From JALOLV01 sp046295175 (GTDB lineage Bacteria > Bacteroidota > Bacteroidia > Cytophagales > Spirosomataceae): a stretch of DNA of 64,000 nucleotides. Below, piece after piece: positions 1 to 7,974 of the stretch (the first letter of the stretch is position 1; each line of letters opens with the position of its first letter). Location of the stretch: contig JBKBNY010000002.1 of the NCBI GenBank assembly GCA_046295175.1, positions 372,001 to 436,000 on the forward strand, written 5' to 3'. The position numbers and the translations under genes were made by a program. The notes under the pieces were generated by a model that made no database searches, was not told the origin of the DNA, and worked only from the letters and a program-made list of their open reading frames with translations.

Positions 1-2
1 TT

Positions 3-167
3 GAGCAATATTACATTTCGCCGACAAACGATAAAAAATATACACTTTTTGGTATTTGGGACGAAACCCACGAAATCGAAAGTAGGGTTGTGAAGGGTTT
101 CAAAATCCCCGTTTTAGCCGCTTTCGATGCCGAAGCCAATCGCCAAGCCATCAAAAATCTACTCTAA
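3..167 (+). CDS. C-terminal end of a Uma2-like (DUF820) protein, partial
   Basis: The reading frame is open from the window edge to a TAA stop and gives about 54 residues. The tail contains 'IESRVVKGFKIPV' followed by an 'AAFDAEAN' stretch. This resembles the end of Uma2-family proteins (PD-(D/E)XK nuclease fold), which usually finish with a short strand, a 'S-x-V-x-x-G-F-x-I' motif and a final helix. The catalytic part lies outside the window, so activity cannot be judged. The family name rests on this short tail only. The aminopeptidase gene starts 27 bases downstream on the same strand. Confidence 0.45.
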   Translation, partial: EQYYISPTNDKKYTLFGIWDETHEIESRVVKGFKIPVLAAFDAEANRQAIKNLL

Positions 168-194
168 TTACGAGAGATTTACTTCTCAGACATT

Positions 195-1664
195 ATGCAA
201 ATACATATTTCATCTAAACAGACCAGTCCGAAGGCAGTTATCCTGCCATTGATTGATAACGAAAACCTAAGTGCTAATCTCGAAAAAATTGCTAAGTTGG
301 CTGGCATTTCTTCGGATTCGCTAATAAAAGACTTCAAGGCAGCTGCCAAAGAAACTCAGGTGATTTATTCTGCGAAAAAAGGAATCGAAAAAATCTACCT
401 TCTTGGATTAGGAAAAGACCCCAAACAAGCCGATTTTATTAAGGTTTTTCGTTCGTTTTTCTTCAATCAAAAGAAAAAATTACCCGATTTCGTCTCGCTC
501 GATTTGAAAATCAGCCGTTTAGAATCACAGATTGAATACATCGTAAATGGCGTTTGTTTGGGAGATTACGATATTGATTTGTATAAAACCGATAAAAAAA
601 CTGAAACGAATTTCTTTGTTCAATCATCGGTTTTAGAAATTATTGTTGCCGAGAAATTCGTAGAAAAATCTAAGAATTCAGCTCAAATTGGCCAAGAAAC
701 AGCATTGACCCAAATCAGAATTTTGGATTTGGTAAATGAGCCAGCCAATAAGAAATATCCCCAAAAAATCGCTGATTTTGCCATCGAATCGGGTAAAAAA
801 CACGGATTTGATGTAAAAGTATTCGACGAAAAAGAATGCGAAAGTCTTGGTTTGCATGCCCTTTTAGCGGTTGGAAGAGGGAGTACTCAAAATCCTGCTC
901 GGTTTATCGTGATGGAGTATATATCCACCACTCCAAGCCCCAAAACTGTCGGTTTGGTGGGCAAAGGCGTAACGTTTGACACGGGCGGAATTTCGATAAA
1001 AGGGTCGAGCAATATGAGCTATATGAAGTCTGATATGGCGGGGGCAGGTGCCGTTTTGGGTACAATTGAAATGGCCGCAAAGTTACAACTACCTATTCGC
1101 TTAGTCGGGGTTATTCCGTGTACCGAAAACTGCGTAGATGGATTTTCGCTCAAGCCAAGCGAGGTGATTTCTTCGTATTCGGGTAAAACAATCGAAGTAA
1201 TTGATACCGATGCCGAAGGGCGTTTGATTCTGGCCGATGGATTAAGTTACATCAAGAAAAACTATAGTCCAGATATTATCGTAGATTTAGCTACACTTAC
1301 GGGCAATTGTATCATGGCTTTGGGGTATGCGGCGGCGGCTTTGTTGTCTAATAATGATGATTTGGCAAACGAATTGCTCAAAAATGGACAAGAAACTGGC
1401 GAAAAATTATGGAGAATGCCACTCTGGGATGATTATAAAGACATGATGAAGTCTGATATTGCCGATATTAAAAATTTGAGTTCGGCACCAGTTGCTGGAG
1501 CTATCACGGCGGCTAAGTTTTTGGAGGTTTTTATTGATGGACACAGCAATTGGGCTCACCTCGACATTGCAGGAATGGCCTTTGGAGATTCTGAATTTAG
1601 CAGCATGAAGTCGGCCACGGCATACGGTGTGAGATTATTGACCTCTTGGCTAAGAAGTTTTTGA
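195..1664 (+). CDS. pepA: M17 leucyl aminopeptidase family protein
   Basis: Cytosolic metallo-aminopeptidase that removes N-terminal residues from peptides, part of peptide turnover. The 489 residues match the usual family length of about 480-500. The catalytic C-terminal half is well conserved: 'KGVTFDTGG' at about residues 257-265 supplies a metal-binding Lys and Asp. 'DTDAEGRL' at about 337-344 is the M17 signature, more often written NTDAEGRL, so the first residue is a conservative Asn-to-Asp change. The N-terminal half is divergent, as is normal for the family. The start is the first ATG in the frame, 27 bases after the preceding stop. No strong ribosome binding site is visible, which is typical of Bacteroidota. 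It appears to end its own unit, because a promoter-like sequence for the next gene overlaps its stop. Confidence 0.93.
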   Translation: MQIHISSKQTSPKAVILPLIDNENLSANLEKIAKLAGISSDSLIKDFKAAAKETQVIYSAKKGIEKIYLLGLGKDPKQADFIKVFRSFFFNQKKKLPDFVSLDLKISRLESQIEYIVNGVCLGDYDIDLYKTDKKTETNFFVQSSVLEIIVAEKFVEKSKNSAQIGQETALTQIRILDLVNEPANKKYPQKIADFAIESGKKHGFDVKVFDEKECESLGLHALLAVGRGSTQNPARFIVMEYISTTPSPKTVGLVGKGVTFDTGGISIKGSSNMSYMKSDMAGAGAVLGTIEMAAKLQLPIRLVGVIPCTENCVDGFSLKPSEVISSYSGKTIEVIDTDAEGRLILADGLSYIKKNYSPDIIVDLATLTGNCIMALGYAAAALLSNNDDLANELLKNGQETGEKLWRMPLWDDYKDMMKSDIADIKNLSSAPVAGAITAAKFLEVFIDGHSNWAHLDIAGMAFGDSEFSSMKSATAYGVRLLTSWLRSF

Positions 1665-1689
1665 TATAATTGACTTAGCTCTAAATTTG
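1661..1689 (+). promoter_or_regulatory. Bacteroidota-type promoter before the GT2 gene
   Basis: TTG (1661-1663), 18 bases, then TAAATTTG (1682-1689). This fits the TTG/TAnnTTTG pattern known for the Bacteroidota primary sigma factor, with a spacer one base short of the usual 19. It lies 30 bases before the ATG of the GT2 glycosyltransferase. Confidence 0.5.
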
Positions 1690-1719
1690 TAACCATTTTT
1701 AGGGCTATAAAATCAGAAC

Positions 1720-3180
1720 ATGACCGATTTTCTACTCGTAGTTTATGCGATTCCGTTAATATTCATATTTTCATACAGCTTGGTTCAGCTAAGTCTGATT
1801 TTTAGCTATTGGCAGCGAAAGGCGTTCACTGTTCAAGTTTCAAAGTTAAAAGCGAGCGAGCTTCCGTTTGTAACAATCCAACTTCCGGTTTATAACGAAC
1901 TCTACGTTGTAGAGCGACTCATCGAAGCAGTTGCGGCTTTCGATTACCCCAAAGATAAATTCGAGATTCAGATTTTGGACGATTCGACCGATGAAACGAG
2001 CGAAATTATCGCTAAGAAAATCCAAGAGTTATTATCTCAAAATATTGATATTCAACACATTAGAAGACCTAATCGGATTGGCTTTAAAGCAGGGGCTTTG
2101 GCTCATGGTTTAGAAATAGCCAAAGGAGAATTCATCGCAATTTTTGATGCCGATTTTGTACCAAACAAGGATTTCCTTCAAAAAACAATCCCTTATTTTC
2201 AGAATCCTGCGATTGGCGTAGTACAAACTCGTTGGCAACACCTCAACAAAGATTTTTCGATTCTGACCCAACTTCAAGCCTTTGGTTTGGATGCCCATTT
2301 TACGATTGAGCAAGGCGGACGTAATGCAAGCGGACATTTTATCAATTTTAACGGTACGGCGGGTGTTTGGCGACGAAAGGCAATAGATGATGCGGGTGGA
2401 TGGCAAGCCGATACACTCACCGAAGACCTTGATTTGAGCTACCGTTCTCAACTGAAAGGCTGGCAGTTTGTTTACCTCGAAGACGTCGGCTCACCTGCCG
2501 AATTACCCGTGGCAATGAAGGCCATCAAGTCGCAGCAGTATCGCTGGAGCAAAGGGGCTGCCGAATGTACGGTTAAGAACTTTAAAAGGCTTTGGGGTAG
2601 CCCAAATTTTAGTTTTTCGACCAAATTACACGGATTTTATCACCTGATGAATAGTGCCACGTTTGTTTTTATTGTGGCTTTAGCATTGCTTAGTATTCCG
2701 GTTTTGCTAATTACATCAAAAACCGAAAACTACTTCGATATTTTCAGATTTACGGCATATTTCCAAGTTAGTTGGGTTATTTTGGGGATTTTTTACTGGA
2801 TTTCATTCCGCAAAACCGAAACAAGTATTTTTAGCTTTACTAAAAAATTCTTCTTGTTTTTAGTTTTTATGATGGGGCTTTCGGTTCACAATGCCGTTGC
2901 GGTTATTGAGGGCTGGATTGGTCGAAAAACACCGTTTATTCGCACACCCAAGTTTAATGTGATTCATAAAAACGACGTTTGGCAATCTAATAAATACCTA
3001 TCGGAGCGGCTGGCTGGTACAAACTGGCTCGAAATATTTTTACTAATCTATTGTGCAATAGGTTTAGTTTTAGATGTTTATTTGCACAATTACGGGATGG
3101 TTCTGTTTCATGCAATGATGGTAATGGGGCTTTCGAGCATTATTTTTTATACATTGAAACACTCAAAAAATCTCGGATAA
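1720..3180 (+). CDS. Membrane glycosyltransferase family 2 (cellulose-synthase-like)
   Basis: Processive-type inner-membrane glycosyltransferase. A membrane segment near residues 5-30 precedes a cytosolic GT-A domain with the expected signatures: 'ILDDSTDET' (Asp-Asp near 87-88), 'FDADFVP' (DxD near 143-145), 'TEDLDLSYR' (TED near 234-236) and 'QQYRW' (QxxRW near 272-276). About four hydrophobic segments follow, between residues 305 and 480. The family includes cellulose and mannan synthases and glycolipid-forming enzymes; the sugar and acceptor cannot be read from the sequence. The next gene, a GT-C enzyme, starts on the base after this stop, so the two are almost certainly co-translated and may act on the same lipid-linked or surface glycan. 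Confidence 0.9.
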   Translation: MTDFLLVVYAIPLIFIFSYSLVQLSLIFSYWQRKAFTVQVSKLKASELPFVTIQLPVYNELYVVERLIEAVAAFDYPKDKFEIQILDDSTDETSEIIAKKIQELLSQNIDIQHIRRPNRIGFKAGALAHGLEIAKGEFIAIFDADFVPNKDFLQKTIPYFQNPAIGVVQTRWQHLNKDFSILTQLQAFGLDAHFTIEQGGRNASGHFINFNGTAGVWRRKAIDDAGGWQADTLTEDLDLSYRSQLKGWQFVYLEDVGSPAELPVAMKAIKSQQYRWSKGAAECTVKNFKRLWGSPNFSFSTKLHGFYHLMNSATFVFIVALALLSIPVLLITSKTENYFDIFRFTAYFQVSWVILGIFYWISFRKTETSIFSFTKKFFLFLVFMMGLSVHNAVAVIEGWIGRKTPFIRTPKFNVIHKNDVWQSNKYLSERLAGTNWLEIFLLIYCAIGLVLDVYLHNYGMVLFHAMMVMGLSSIIFYTLKHSKNLG

Positions 3181-4488
3181 ATGAAGTATTTAGCATTGAT
3201 AATAAGCGTTTTAGTTTATTTATGGCTGGGTTACTTCGTGAGTCGAGAGCAGATAGTAGTCTTATTCGTTGGCTACGGTATTCTTTTCGGGTGTTATTTG
3301 TACTTTATCAAGAATCCTATTTCTACCAATTTTAGTATTCTTTTTAGAGGAATTCTACTTTTTAGCTTACCCGCTTTGTCGGATGATTTTTATAGATTTG
3401 TTTTTGATGGTAGGCTGCTCGCCGCAGGAATAAATCCTTATCTGATTTTACCTTCTGAATTTATCCAAACTGCTGATTATCAAAAGATTATTGGCGATTT
3501 GGTTATTTATCAAAAACTCAATTCGCCCAATTACTACACCGTTTACCCTCCGCTCAATCAAGCTATTTTTGGGGTTTCGGCGTGGTTATCGCAAGGTAAT
3601 TTATTGGCAAATGTCATTCTACTTAGAGCATTTATCTTTACTGCCGAAATCGGTAATATCTGGCTCATTAGTAAATTACTACGTCGGTTTGGTTTAGATT
3701 CATCAAATGTCAATATTTATGCTTTCAATCCGCTTGTTATTTTAGAGCTGACGGGCAATCTGCATTTTGAAGCGATTATGATTTTTTTTATGCTTTTGGC
3801 TACCGTGTGGATAACTCAACAGAAATACACGATGAGTGCGGTTTCGTTGGCTTTGGCAATAAGTATAAAACTACTTCCGATGGTATTTATTCCGTTGATT
3901 ATCAGCTATTTAAAAATAAAAAAAGGACTTATTTATTCAATCGTTTGTGGAATTGCCGTTTTGTCCACATTTTCTTTTTTTGTGGATAAGTTGTTGATTA
4001 GTCGAATAGGTTCGAGTATTGAGCTATACTTTCAGAAGTTTGAATTTAATGCAAGTTTGTACTACCTGATTCGGGAAATTGGCTTTTGGATTGTGGGATA
4101 CAACATCATCGGTACGGCAGGTAAAATTTTAGCAATTCTGACATTTAGTGGTATAGTTTTTATTTCATTTTATCGAAATACCATCCCTGACAGGGCTTTA
4201 AGCTCTTTCAGGGATAACTCAAATAAAATCCTTCTCATCCTCACGGTTTATTTTCTTTTAGCAACAACCGTTCATCCGTGGTATATCTGCACGGTTTTGG
4301 CGGCATCGGTTTTTACGAGTTTCCGTTATCCGATAGTCTGGACTGGCTTAATTTTCTTGACCTATTTTAGTTATACAACAAAGCCCTACCAAGAGAATCT
4401 CTACTTGGTAGGGCTTGAATATATTTTTACAATCGGCTGGCTGATTTATGAGCTAAAGGCAAAAAAAATCGAACTCAAAACTCTTTAA
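3181..4488 (+). CDS. GT-C fold polytopic mannosyltransferase-like protein
   Basis: Integral membrane protein of 435 residues with around ten hydrophobic segments. The first periplasmic loop has 'DDFYRFVFDGR' near residues 68-78 and 'GINPY' near 83-87. This is the acidic loop signature of GT-C enzymes that use polyprenyl-phosphate sugars (GT87/PIG-M/mannosyltransferase-like groups); the first Asp is the likely catalytic base. It starts immediately after the stop of the GT2 gene, indicating tight coupling. A 33-bp palindrome of a dispersed repeat family is built into the frame and encodes residues 335-345 (Ile-Pro-Asp-Arg-Ala and following). It lies in what looks like a loop between hydrophobic segments. 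The 3' end overlaps the convergent epimerase gene by 4 bases. Donor and acceptor are unknown. Confidence 0.8.
   Translation: MKYLALIISVLVYLWLGYFVSREQIVVLFVGYGILFGCYLYFIKNPISTNFSILFRGILLFSLPALSDDFYRFVFDGRLLAAGINPYLILPSEFIQTADYQKIIGDLVIYQKLNSPNYYTVYPPLNQAIFGVSAWLSQGNLLANVILLRAFIFTAEIGNIWLISKLLRRFGLDSSNVNIYAFNPLVILELTGNLHFEAIMIFFMLLATVWITQQKYTMSAVSLALAISIKLLPMVFIPLIISYLKIKKGLIYSIVCGIAVLSTFSFFVDKLLISRIGSSIELYFQKFEFNASLYYLIREIGFWIVGYNIIGTAGKILAILTFSGIVFISFYRNTIPDRALSSFRDNSNKILLILTVYFLLATTVHPWYICTVLAASVFTSFRYPIVWTGLIFLTYFSYTTKPYQENLYLVGLEYIFTIGWLIYELKAKKIELKTL
4183..4215 (+). repeat. Palindromic repeat inserted in frame in the GT-C gene
   Basis: Perfect 8-bp arms ATCCCTGA (4183-4190) and TCAGGGAT (4208-4215) enclose a second near-palindrome, GCTTTAAGC. 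The element resembles hairpins at 12361-12389 (CCCTGAC...GTCAGGG) and 29311-29358 (ACTGACAGGG...CCCTGTCAGT), both of which are intergenic. Here it is exactly 33 bases, eleven codons, and keeps the reading frame. Confidence 0.65.
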
Positions 4489-5495
4489 TTCATCCACGCT
4501 CCGGTACCGTTTCGGTTCGGGAAAATTGGCTTTCCTTTATCCAGATATACGCCTTCGGCGGGGTCGTTTTTGATAAGAATTGAGCCATCCATATCTACAT
4601 AATCGAGCAATGGCACAAGCTGCCCGATTGCCGAAATGCCGATACTGGTTTCGGTCATGCAACCACACATTACCTTCATATTCAACGATTTAGCTTCATT
4701 AATCATGCGTAACGCGGGCGTGATACCAGCACATTTTGCCAGTTTTACATTGACTCCGTGAAACTTTCCGTAGCATTTTTTTACGTCTTCTTCGACGATA
4801 CAACTTTCATCGGCAATGAGAGGCAATTTAGAATATTTCATTACCTCAATCATCGGTTCGTAGTCATCTTTTTGCATCGGCTGCTCAATGAACTCTACGT
4901 TTAGCTTTGCAAATTCCTCCGAGTTCCGAATCGTTTCTTCTACACCCCAGGCACAATTGGCATCGACCCGAAAAAGAGCATCGGTATGTTTACGAAGTTC
5001 TTTCACAATCTCAACATCATGCTCGGTTCCGAGTTTGATTTTATAAATCGGAAAATCAAATTCCTTCATTTTCATCACCATTTTTTCGATGGTGTCGATT
5101 CCGATGGTGTAATTTGAATACGGAATATTTTCGAGGCTCAATCCCCAATGCTGATAAAGCGGCTTCCCGATTTTTTTGCCGTACAAATCCCAAGCAGCCA
5201 TATCTAAAGCACAATGGGCAAAATTATCGTTTTTGAGATATGGGTGCATGTATGTCCAAAATTCTTCTGGACTTTGAAGGTCGTAACCTTCGATAATTTG
5301 CTGATATTCAGCCAATTTATCACGCATTCCTTCGGCTGTTACGCCATAATAAGGTATCGGAGTTGCCTCGCCGAATCCACGATGTTCGCCATCTTGAAGC
5401 TCAACCACAAACGCATCAATGTCATCGCGAGAGCCATGTGCAATCGTGAATGTATGACGCATTTCGAGGGTAAGAATGTGAAATTTGATTTTCAT
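4485..5495 (-). CDS. Dipeptide epimerase (L-Ala-D/L-Glu epimerase type), enolase superfamily
   Basis: Cytosolic Mg-dependent enzyme that interconverts epimers of dipeptides, classically L-Ala-D-Glu from murein recycling. The muconate-lactonizing subgroup signature is complete: 'YKIKLG' with the KxK catalytic pair near residues 152/154. Metal ligands are Asp near 178 ('RVDAN'), Glu near 204 ('IEQP') and Asp near 229 ('ADES'), and the second catalytic Lys is near 251 ('NVKLAK'). Length (336) and the capping domain are normal. Substrate specificity inside this subgroup varies, so the Ala-Glu assignment is by family. It is convergent with the GT-C gene (4-nt overlap) and lies 25 bases downstream of the comB-like gene on the same strand, so the two may share a transcript. 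Confidence 0.85.
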   Translation of the reverse strand: MKIKFHILTLEMRHTFTIAHGSRDDIDAFVVELQDGEHRGFGEATPIPYYGVTAEGMRDKLAEYQQIIEGYDLQSPEEFWTYMHPYLKNDNFAHCALDMAAWDLYGKKIGKPLYQHWGLSLENIPYSNYTIGIDTIEKMVMKMKEFDFPIYKIKLGTEHDVEIVKELRKHTDALFRVDANCAWGVEETIRNSEEFAKLNVEFIEQPMQKDDYEPMIEVMKYSKLPLIADESCIVEEDVKKCYGKFHGVNVKLAKCAGITPALRMINEAKSLNMKVMCGCMTETSIGISAIGQLVPLLDYVDMDGSILIKNDPAEGVYLDKGKPIFPNRNGTGAWMN

Positions 5496-5520
5496 TGATG
5501 AAGTAGAATAATGCTGATTG

Positions 5521-6228
5521 CTACATATTTACCAATTCGTTTCCACGCAAAACGGGTACGACATCGTACAAATCTTTTTGGAGACAATACGAAATGTCTT
5601 TATTGATACCCAAACGGTGCAAACGACGGATGTGCGATGAATTTGCCAAATAGCCAATCATGTCGTCTTTGGCTTGTTGATAAGTACGCATTGCCAAAAT
5701 AGCACTATCTTCGGCTACAAAATATTCGTCTTTGAGGGCATCTACAACTCCTCCTGCAAAAAGCGTATCTTCGAGATTGGGTCGGCCTTTCCATCCTGCA
5801 CAAAGCACCAGTACGTCGTAAGGCTGGGTTTGCAGATATTTTACGATGGCGTTTAGATTCAAAAAAGCTCCTGCCAAAACCTTTACAGCCGCCGATTTTG
5901 CTTTGGTGATAGACAACGTACCATTGGTGGTTGTCATTGCAATTTTTGCCCCAATCAATCGCTCGTCCATGTAGCTAAATGGCGAATTGTCCAACTCAAA
6001 ACCCTCTACTTTTTGGGCATTTCTTTCGGCAGCACCGATGTATCCACGGGCTTGTAGGTCTTTACATTCATCTACAGTAGCCACGGGCAAAATACTCTCG
6101 ATACCATACGCAAATGCCGTAACCATACACGAGGTAGCTCTAAAAATATCGGTTACGATAACAATACTATTATCAATGCTGTGGAGGTGTAGTAAATCGG
6201 GAGTTAAGCAAACGTCAATATTTTTCAT
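5521..6228 (-). CDS. comB: 2-phosphosulfolactate phosphatase family protein (ComB)
   Basis: ComB-family phosphatase of 235 residues. ComB hydrolyses 2-phosphosulfolactate to sulfolactate in coenzyme M synthesis, but in bacteria without that pathway the substrate is uncertain. The family N-terminus is clear, with 'VTDIFRATSCMVTAFAYG' near residues 25-42, followed by a 'GAAERN' motif and 'TTTNGT' near 100. Neighbours (a dipeptide epimerase downstream and an oxidoreductase-MaoC fusion upstream) do not indicate sulfolactate metabolism. A strong terminator hairpin separates it from the upstream gene, so it probably starts its own unit together with the epimerase. Confidence 0.85.
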   Translation of the reverse strand: MKNIDVCLTPDLLHLHSIDNSIVIVTDIFRATSCMVTAFAYGIESILPVATVDECKDLQARGYIGAAERNAQKVEGFELDNSPFSYMDERLIGAKIAMTTTNGTLSITKAKSAAVKVLAGAFLNLNAIVKYLQTQPYDVLVLCAGWKGRPNLEDTLFAGGVVDALKDEYFVAEDSAILAMRTYQQAKDDMIGYLANSSHIRRLHRLGINKDISYCLQKDLYDVVPVLRGNELVNM

Positions 6229-6259
6229 TGGTTATTGGAATTCGGTATTATAAAAACAC

Positions 6260-6295
6260 AAAAATAGGACAGGTTTCGATGCTGTCCTATTTTTT
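6260..6295 (-). terminator. Intrinsic terminator after the oxidoreductase-MaoC gene
   Basis: Arms AAAATAGGACAG and CTGTCCTATTTT are perfectly complementary around a 9-base loop. A-rich and T-rich flanks make it usable in both directions. It lies just downstream of the minus-strand fusion gene and before the start of comB. Confidence 0.75.
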
Positions 6296-6314
6296 AGGGT
6301 TTTATCCAATTAAT

Positions 6315-7838
6315 TTATTCGTAAACAACACTCAGAAGTTCGGCTACGCAAGCAGGTTTTGATGAGCCTTCGAGTTCAAAAATGGCATCAATCGTAATCT
6401 TTGTACCTGCTGGTTGCATATCTTCGACTTCTTTGAGTGTGGCTCGCATCCGAACCTTGCTTCCAGACGGAACGGGTGTAATGAATCGGACTTTGTTTGA
6501 GCCGTAATTTAAGCCCATTTTTGCCGAAGCGACTTTGAATAATTCATAAGAAAAACGTGGCGAAAGCGATAAAGTTAATAGCCCGTGAGCGATTGTCTTG
6601 CCAAATGGCGAAAACTGCTTGGCTTTTTCTTCATCTACGTGAATCCATTGAAAATCTAAAGTTGATTTAGCAAAATCGTTTATCATTTCTTGGCTAATCT
6701 CTTGCCAGTCGGTAGTGCCTAATTCTTTGCCTTGATGGGCTTTTAGGGCCGAAATATTATCAAAAACTAATGTATTGCCTTCTTTTTTAGGGGTTTCGCT
6801 CTCAATATTGGGAGTTTCTTTGGGTTTGCTCTCAATTTTAATATTTATAGTTTCTTGCTCAAGGCTCGTCACGACGACGGCTTTGCCAACTACTTTGCGG
6901 TTCATCAAATCCCAGAGGGCATTGGGGGCTTCTTCGAGCGTATATAGTTTATGAATGTGTGGTTTTAGATGTCCTTTCATGAAAAAACCGGCTAATTCCT
7001 GAATATTCTGAAAACTTTTACCTGCTTCTTTTTCGGCAAATTGTCCCCAGAAAACACCCATAATGGCACATCCTTTTAGTAATGCTAAATTTAATGGGAT
7101 TTTGGGGATTTCGCCCGCCGCAAAACCCACAACCAAATAACGCCCTTTCCAAGCCATTGAGCGAATGCACGGCTCGGCATATTTATCGCCGATAGGGTCA
7201 TAAACAACATCGACACCTTTGCCATTGGTTAATTCTTTAATCTTATCTCTAAGGTCTTCGTTGCTGTAATTTATCGTAAAATCTGCCCCTTTTTCTTTGC
7301 AAATTGCCAATTTTTCATCGCTTGATGCCGCTGCAATGACTGTTGCACCCATCAATTTACCCAATTCGACTGCTGCCAAACCAACGCCCCCACCAGCACC
7401 AAGAACCAAAAGTGTTTCGCCCGATTTTAGTTCGGCTCGGTCTTTTAATGCGTGATAACTCGTACCGTAATTGTACATAACCGATGCCGCTGTTACGAAA
7501 TCCATCATTGGTGGCATCGGAAAAACTCGTCGAGCATCTACCGAAACCTCTTCGGCAAAACCACCCCAACCACAAAGAGCCAAAACTTTATCGCCAGTTT
7601 TTAGGTGCTTTACACCTTCGCCAACTTCTTTTACGATACCCGAAACCTCGCCACCGGGCGAAAACGGCAAGTCGGGCTTGAATTGATATAAATTTCTGAT
7701 AATGAGCGTATCCGGAAAATTAACACTACACGCTTTTACCTCGATAATCACTCTGCCAGCTTCGGCTTTTAGCGGTTCGATTTCTTCCAGAACCAATTTA
7801 TCAGGCGTTCCGTGTTCTTTACAAAGTAGGGCTTTCAT
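6315..7838 (-). CDS. Fusion: MDR-family NADPH:quinone oxidoreductase plus MaoC-like hydratase
   Basis: Two enzyme domains in one chain of about 507 residues. Residues 1-330 form a medium-chain dehydrogenase/reductase of the quinone-oxidoreductase type, with 'SVNFPDTLIIR' near the N-terminus, a Rossmann motif 'GAGGGVGLAAVELGKLMG', and no structural-zinc cysteine cluster. A Lys/Glu/Pro-rich linker of about 40 residues follows. Residues 375-507 form a MaoC-type (R)-hydratase hot-dog domain with 'DFQWIHVDEEKA' and 'GKTIAHGLLTLSLSP'. A reductase joined to an enoyl-acyl hydratase suggests acyl-thioester metabolism, but no substrate can be named. The frame stays open to 7973. The ATG at 7838 is preferred because family homology starts there ('MKALLCKEHG') and a TATTTTTG -7 element lies just upstream, inside the longer frame. 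Confidence 0.85.
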   Translation of the reverse strand: MKALLCKEHGTPDKLVLEEIEPLKAEAGRVIIEVKACSVNFPDTLIIRNLYQFKPDLPFSPGGEVSGIVKEVGEGVKHLKTGDKVLALCGWGGFAEEVSVDARRVFPMPPMMDFVTAASVMYNYGTSYHALKDRAELKSGETLLVLGAGGGVGLAAVELGKLMGATVIAAASSDEKLAICKEKGADFTINYSNEDLRDKIKELTNGKGVDVVYDPIGDKYAEPCIRSMAWKGRYLVVGFAAGEIPKIPLNLALLKGCAIMGVFWGQFAEKEAGKSFQNIQELAGFFMKGHLKPHIHKLYTLEEAPNALWDLMNRKVVGKAVVVTSLEQETINIKIESKPKETPNIESETPKKEGNTLVFDNISALKAHQGKELGTTDWQEISQEMINDFAKSTLDFQWIHVDEEKAKQFSPFGKTIAHGLLTLSLSPRFSYELFKVASAKMGLNYGSNKVRFITPVPSGSKVRMRATLKEVEDMQPAGTKITIDAIFELEGSSKPACVAELLSVVYE

Positions 7839-7864
7839 AGTTTTTAGTTTTGCTGTTGTCAAAT

Positions 7865-7872
7865 CAAAAATA
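7865..7872 (-). promoter_or_regulatory. -7 element for the oxidoreductase-MaoC gene
   Basis: Read on the minus strand this is TATTTTTG, a match to TAnnTTTG, 26 bases before the chosen ATG. No well-spaced TTG is visible. It supports the short start at 7838 over the 5' extension. Confidence 0.35.
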
Positions 7873-7946
7873 TAGAGAAGTTTCGGAATCTTATCATCAA
7901 CCAAACTTTTTTGTTTTTTGACTCCCTGTTGCACTGTTTCTATCCC

Positions 7947-7954
7947 TAATTTTG
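7947..7954 (+). promoter_or_regulatory. -7 element for the CDF exporter gene
   Basis: TAATTTTG, matching TAnnTTTG, ends 20 bases before the ATG of the cation exporter. The nearest TTG triplets are not at the ideal 19-base spacing, so this is a partial promoter match. Confidence 0.35.
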
Positions 7955-7974
7955 AGCCATCAAATTGATTCATT

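Noticed and set aside
7839..7973. N-terminal extension of the oxidoreductase-MaoC protein
   Set aside because: No homology, would leave one base to the divergent exporter gene, and contains a -7-like element; the ATG at 7838 begins the family sequence.
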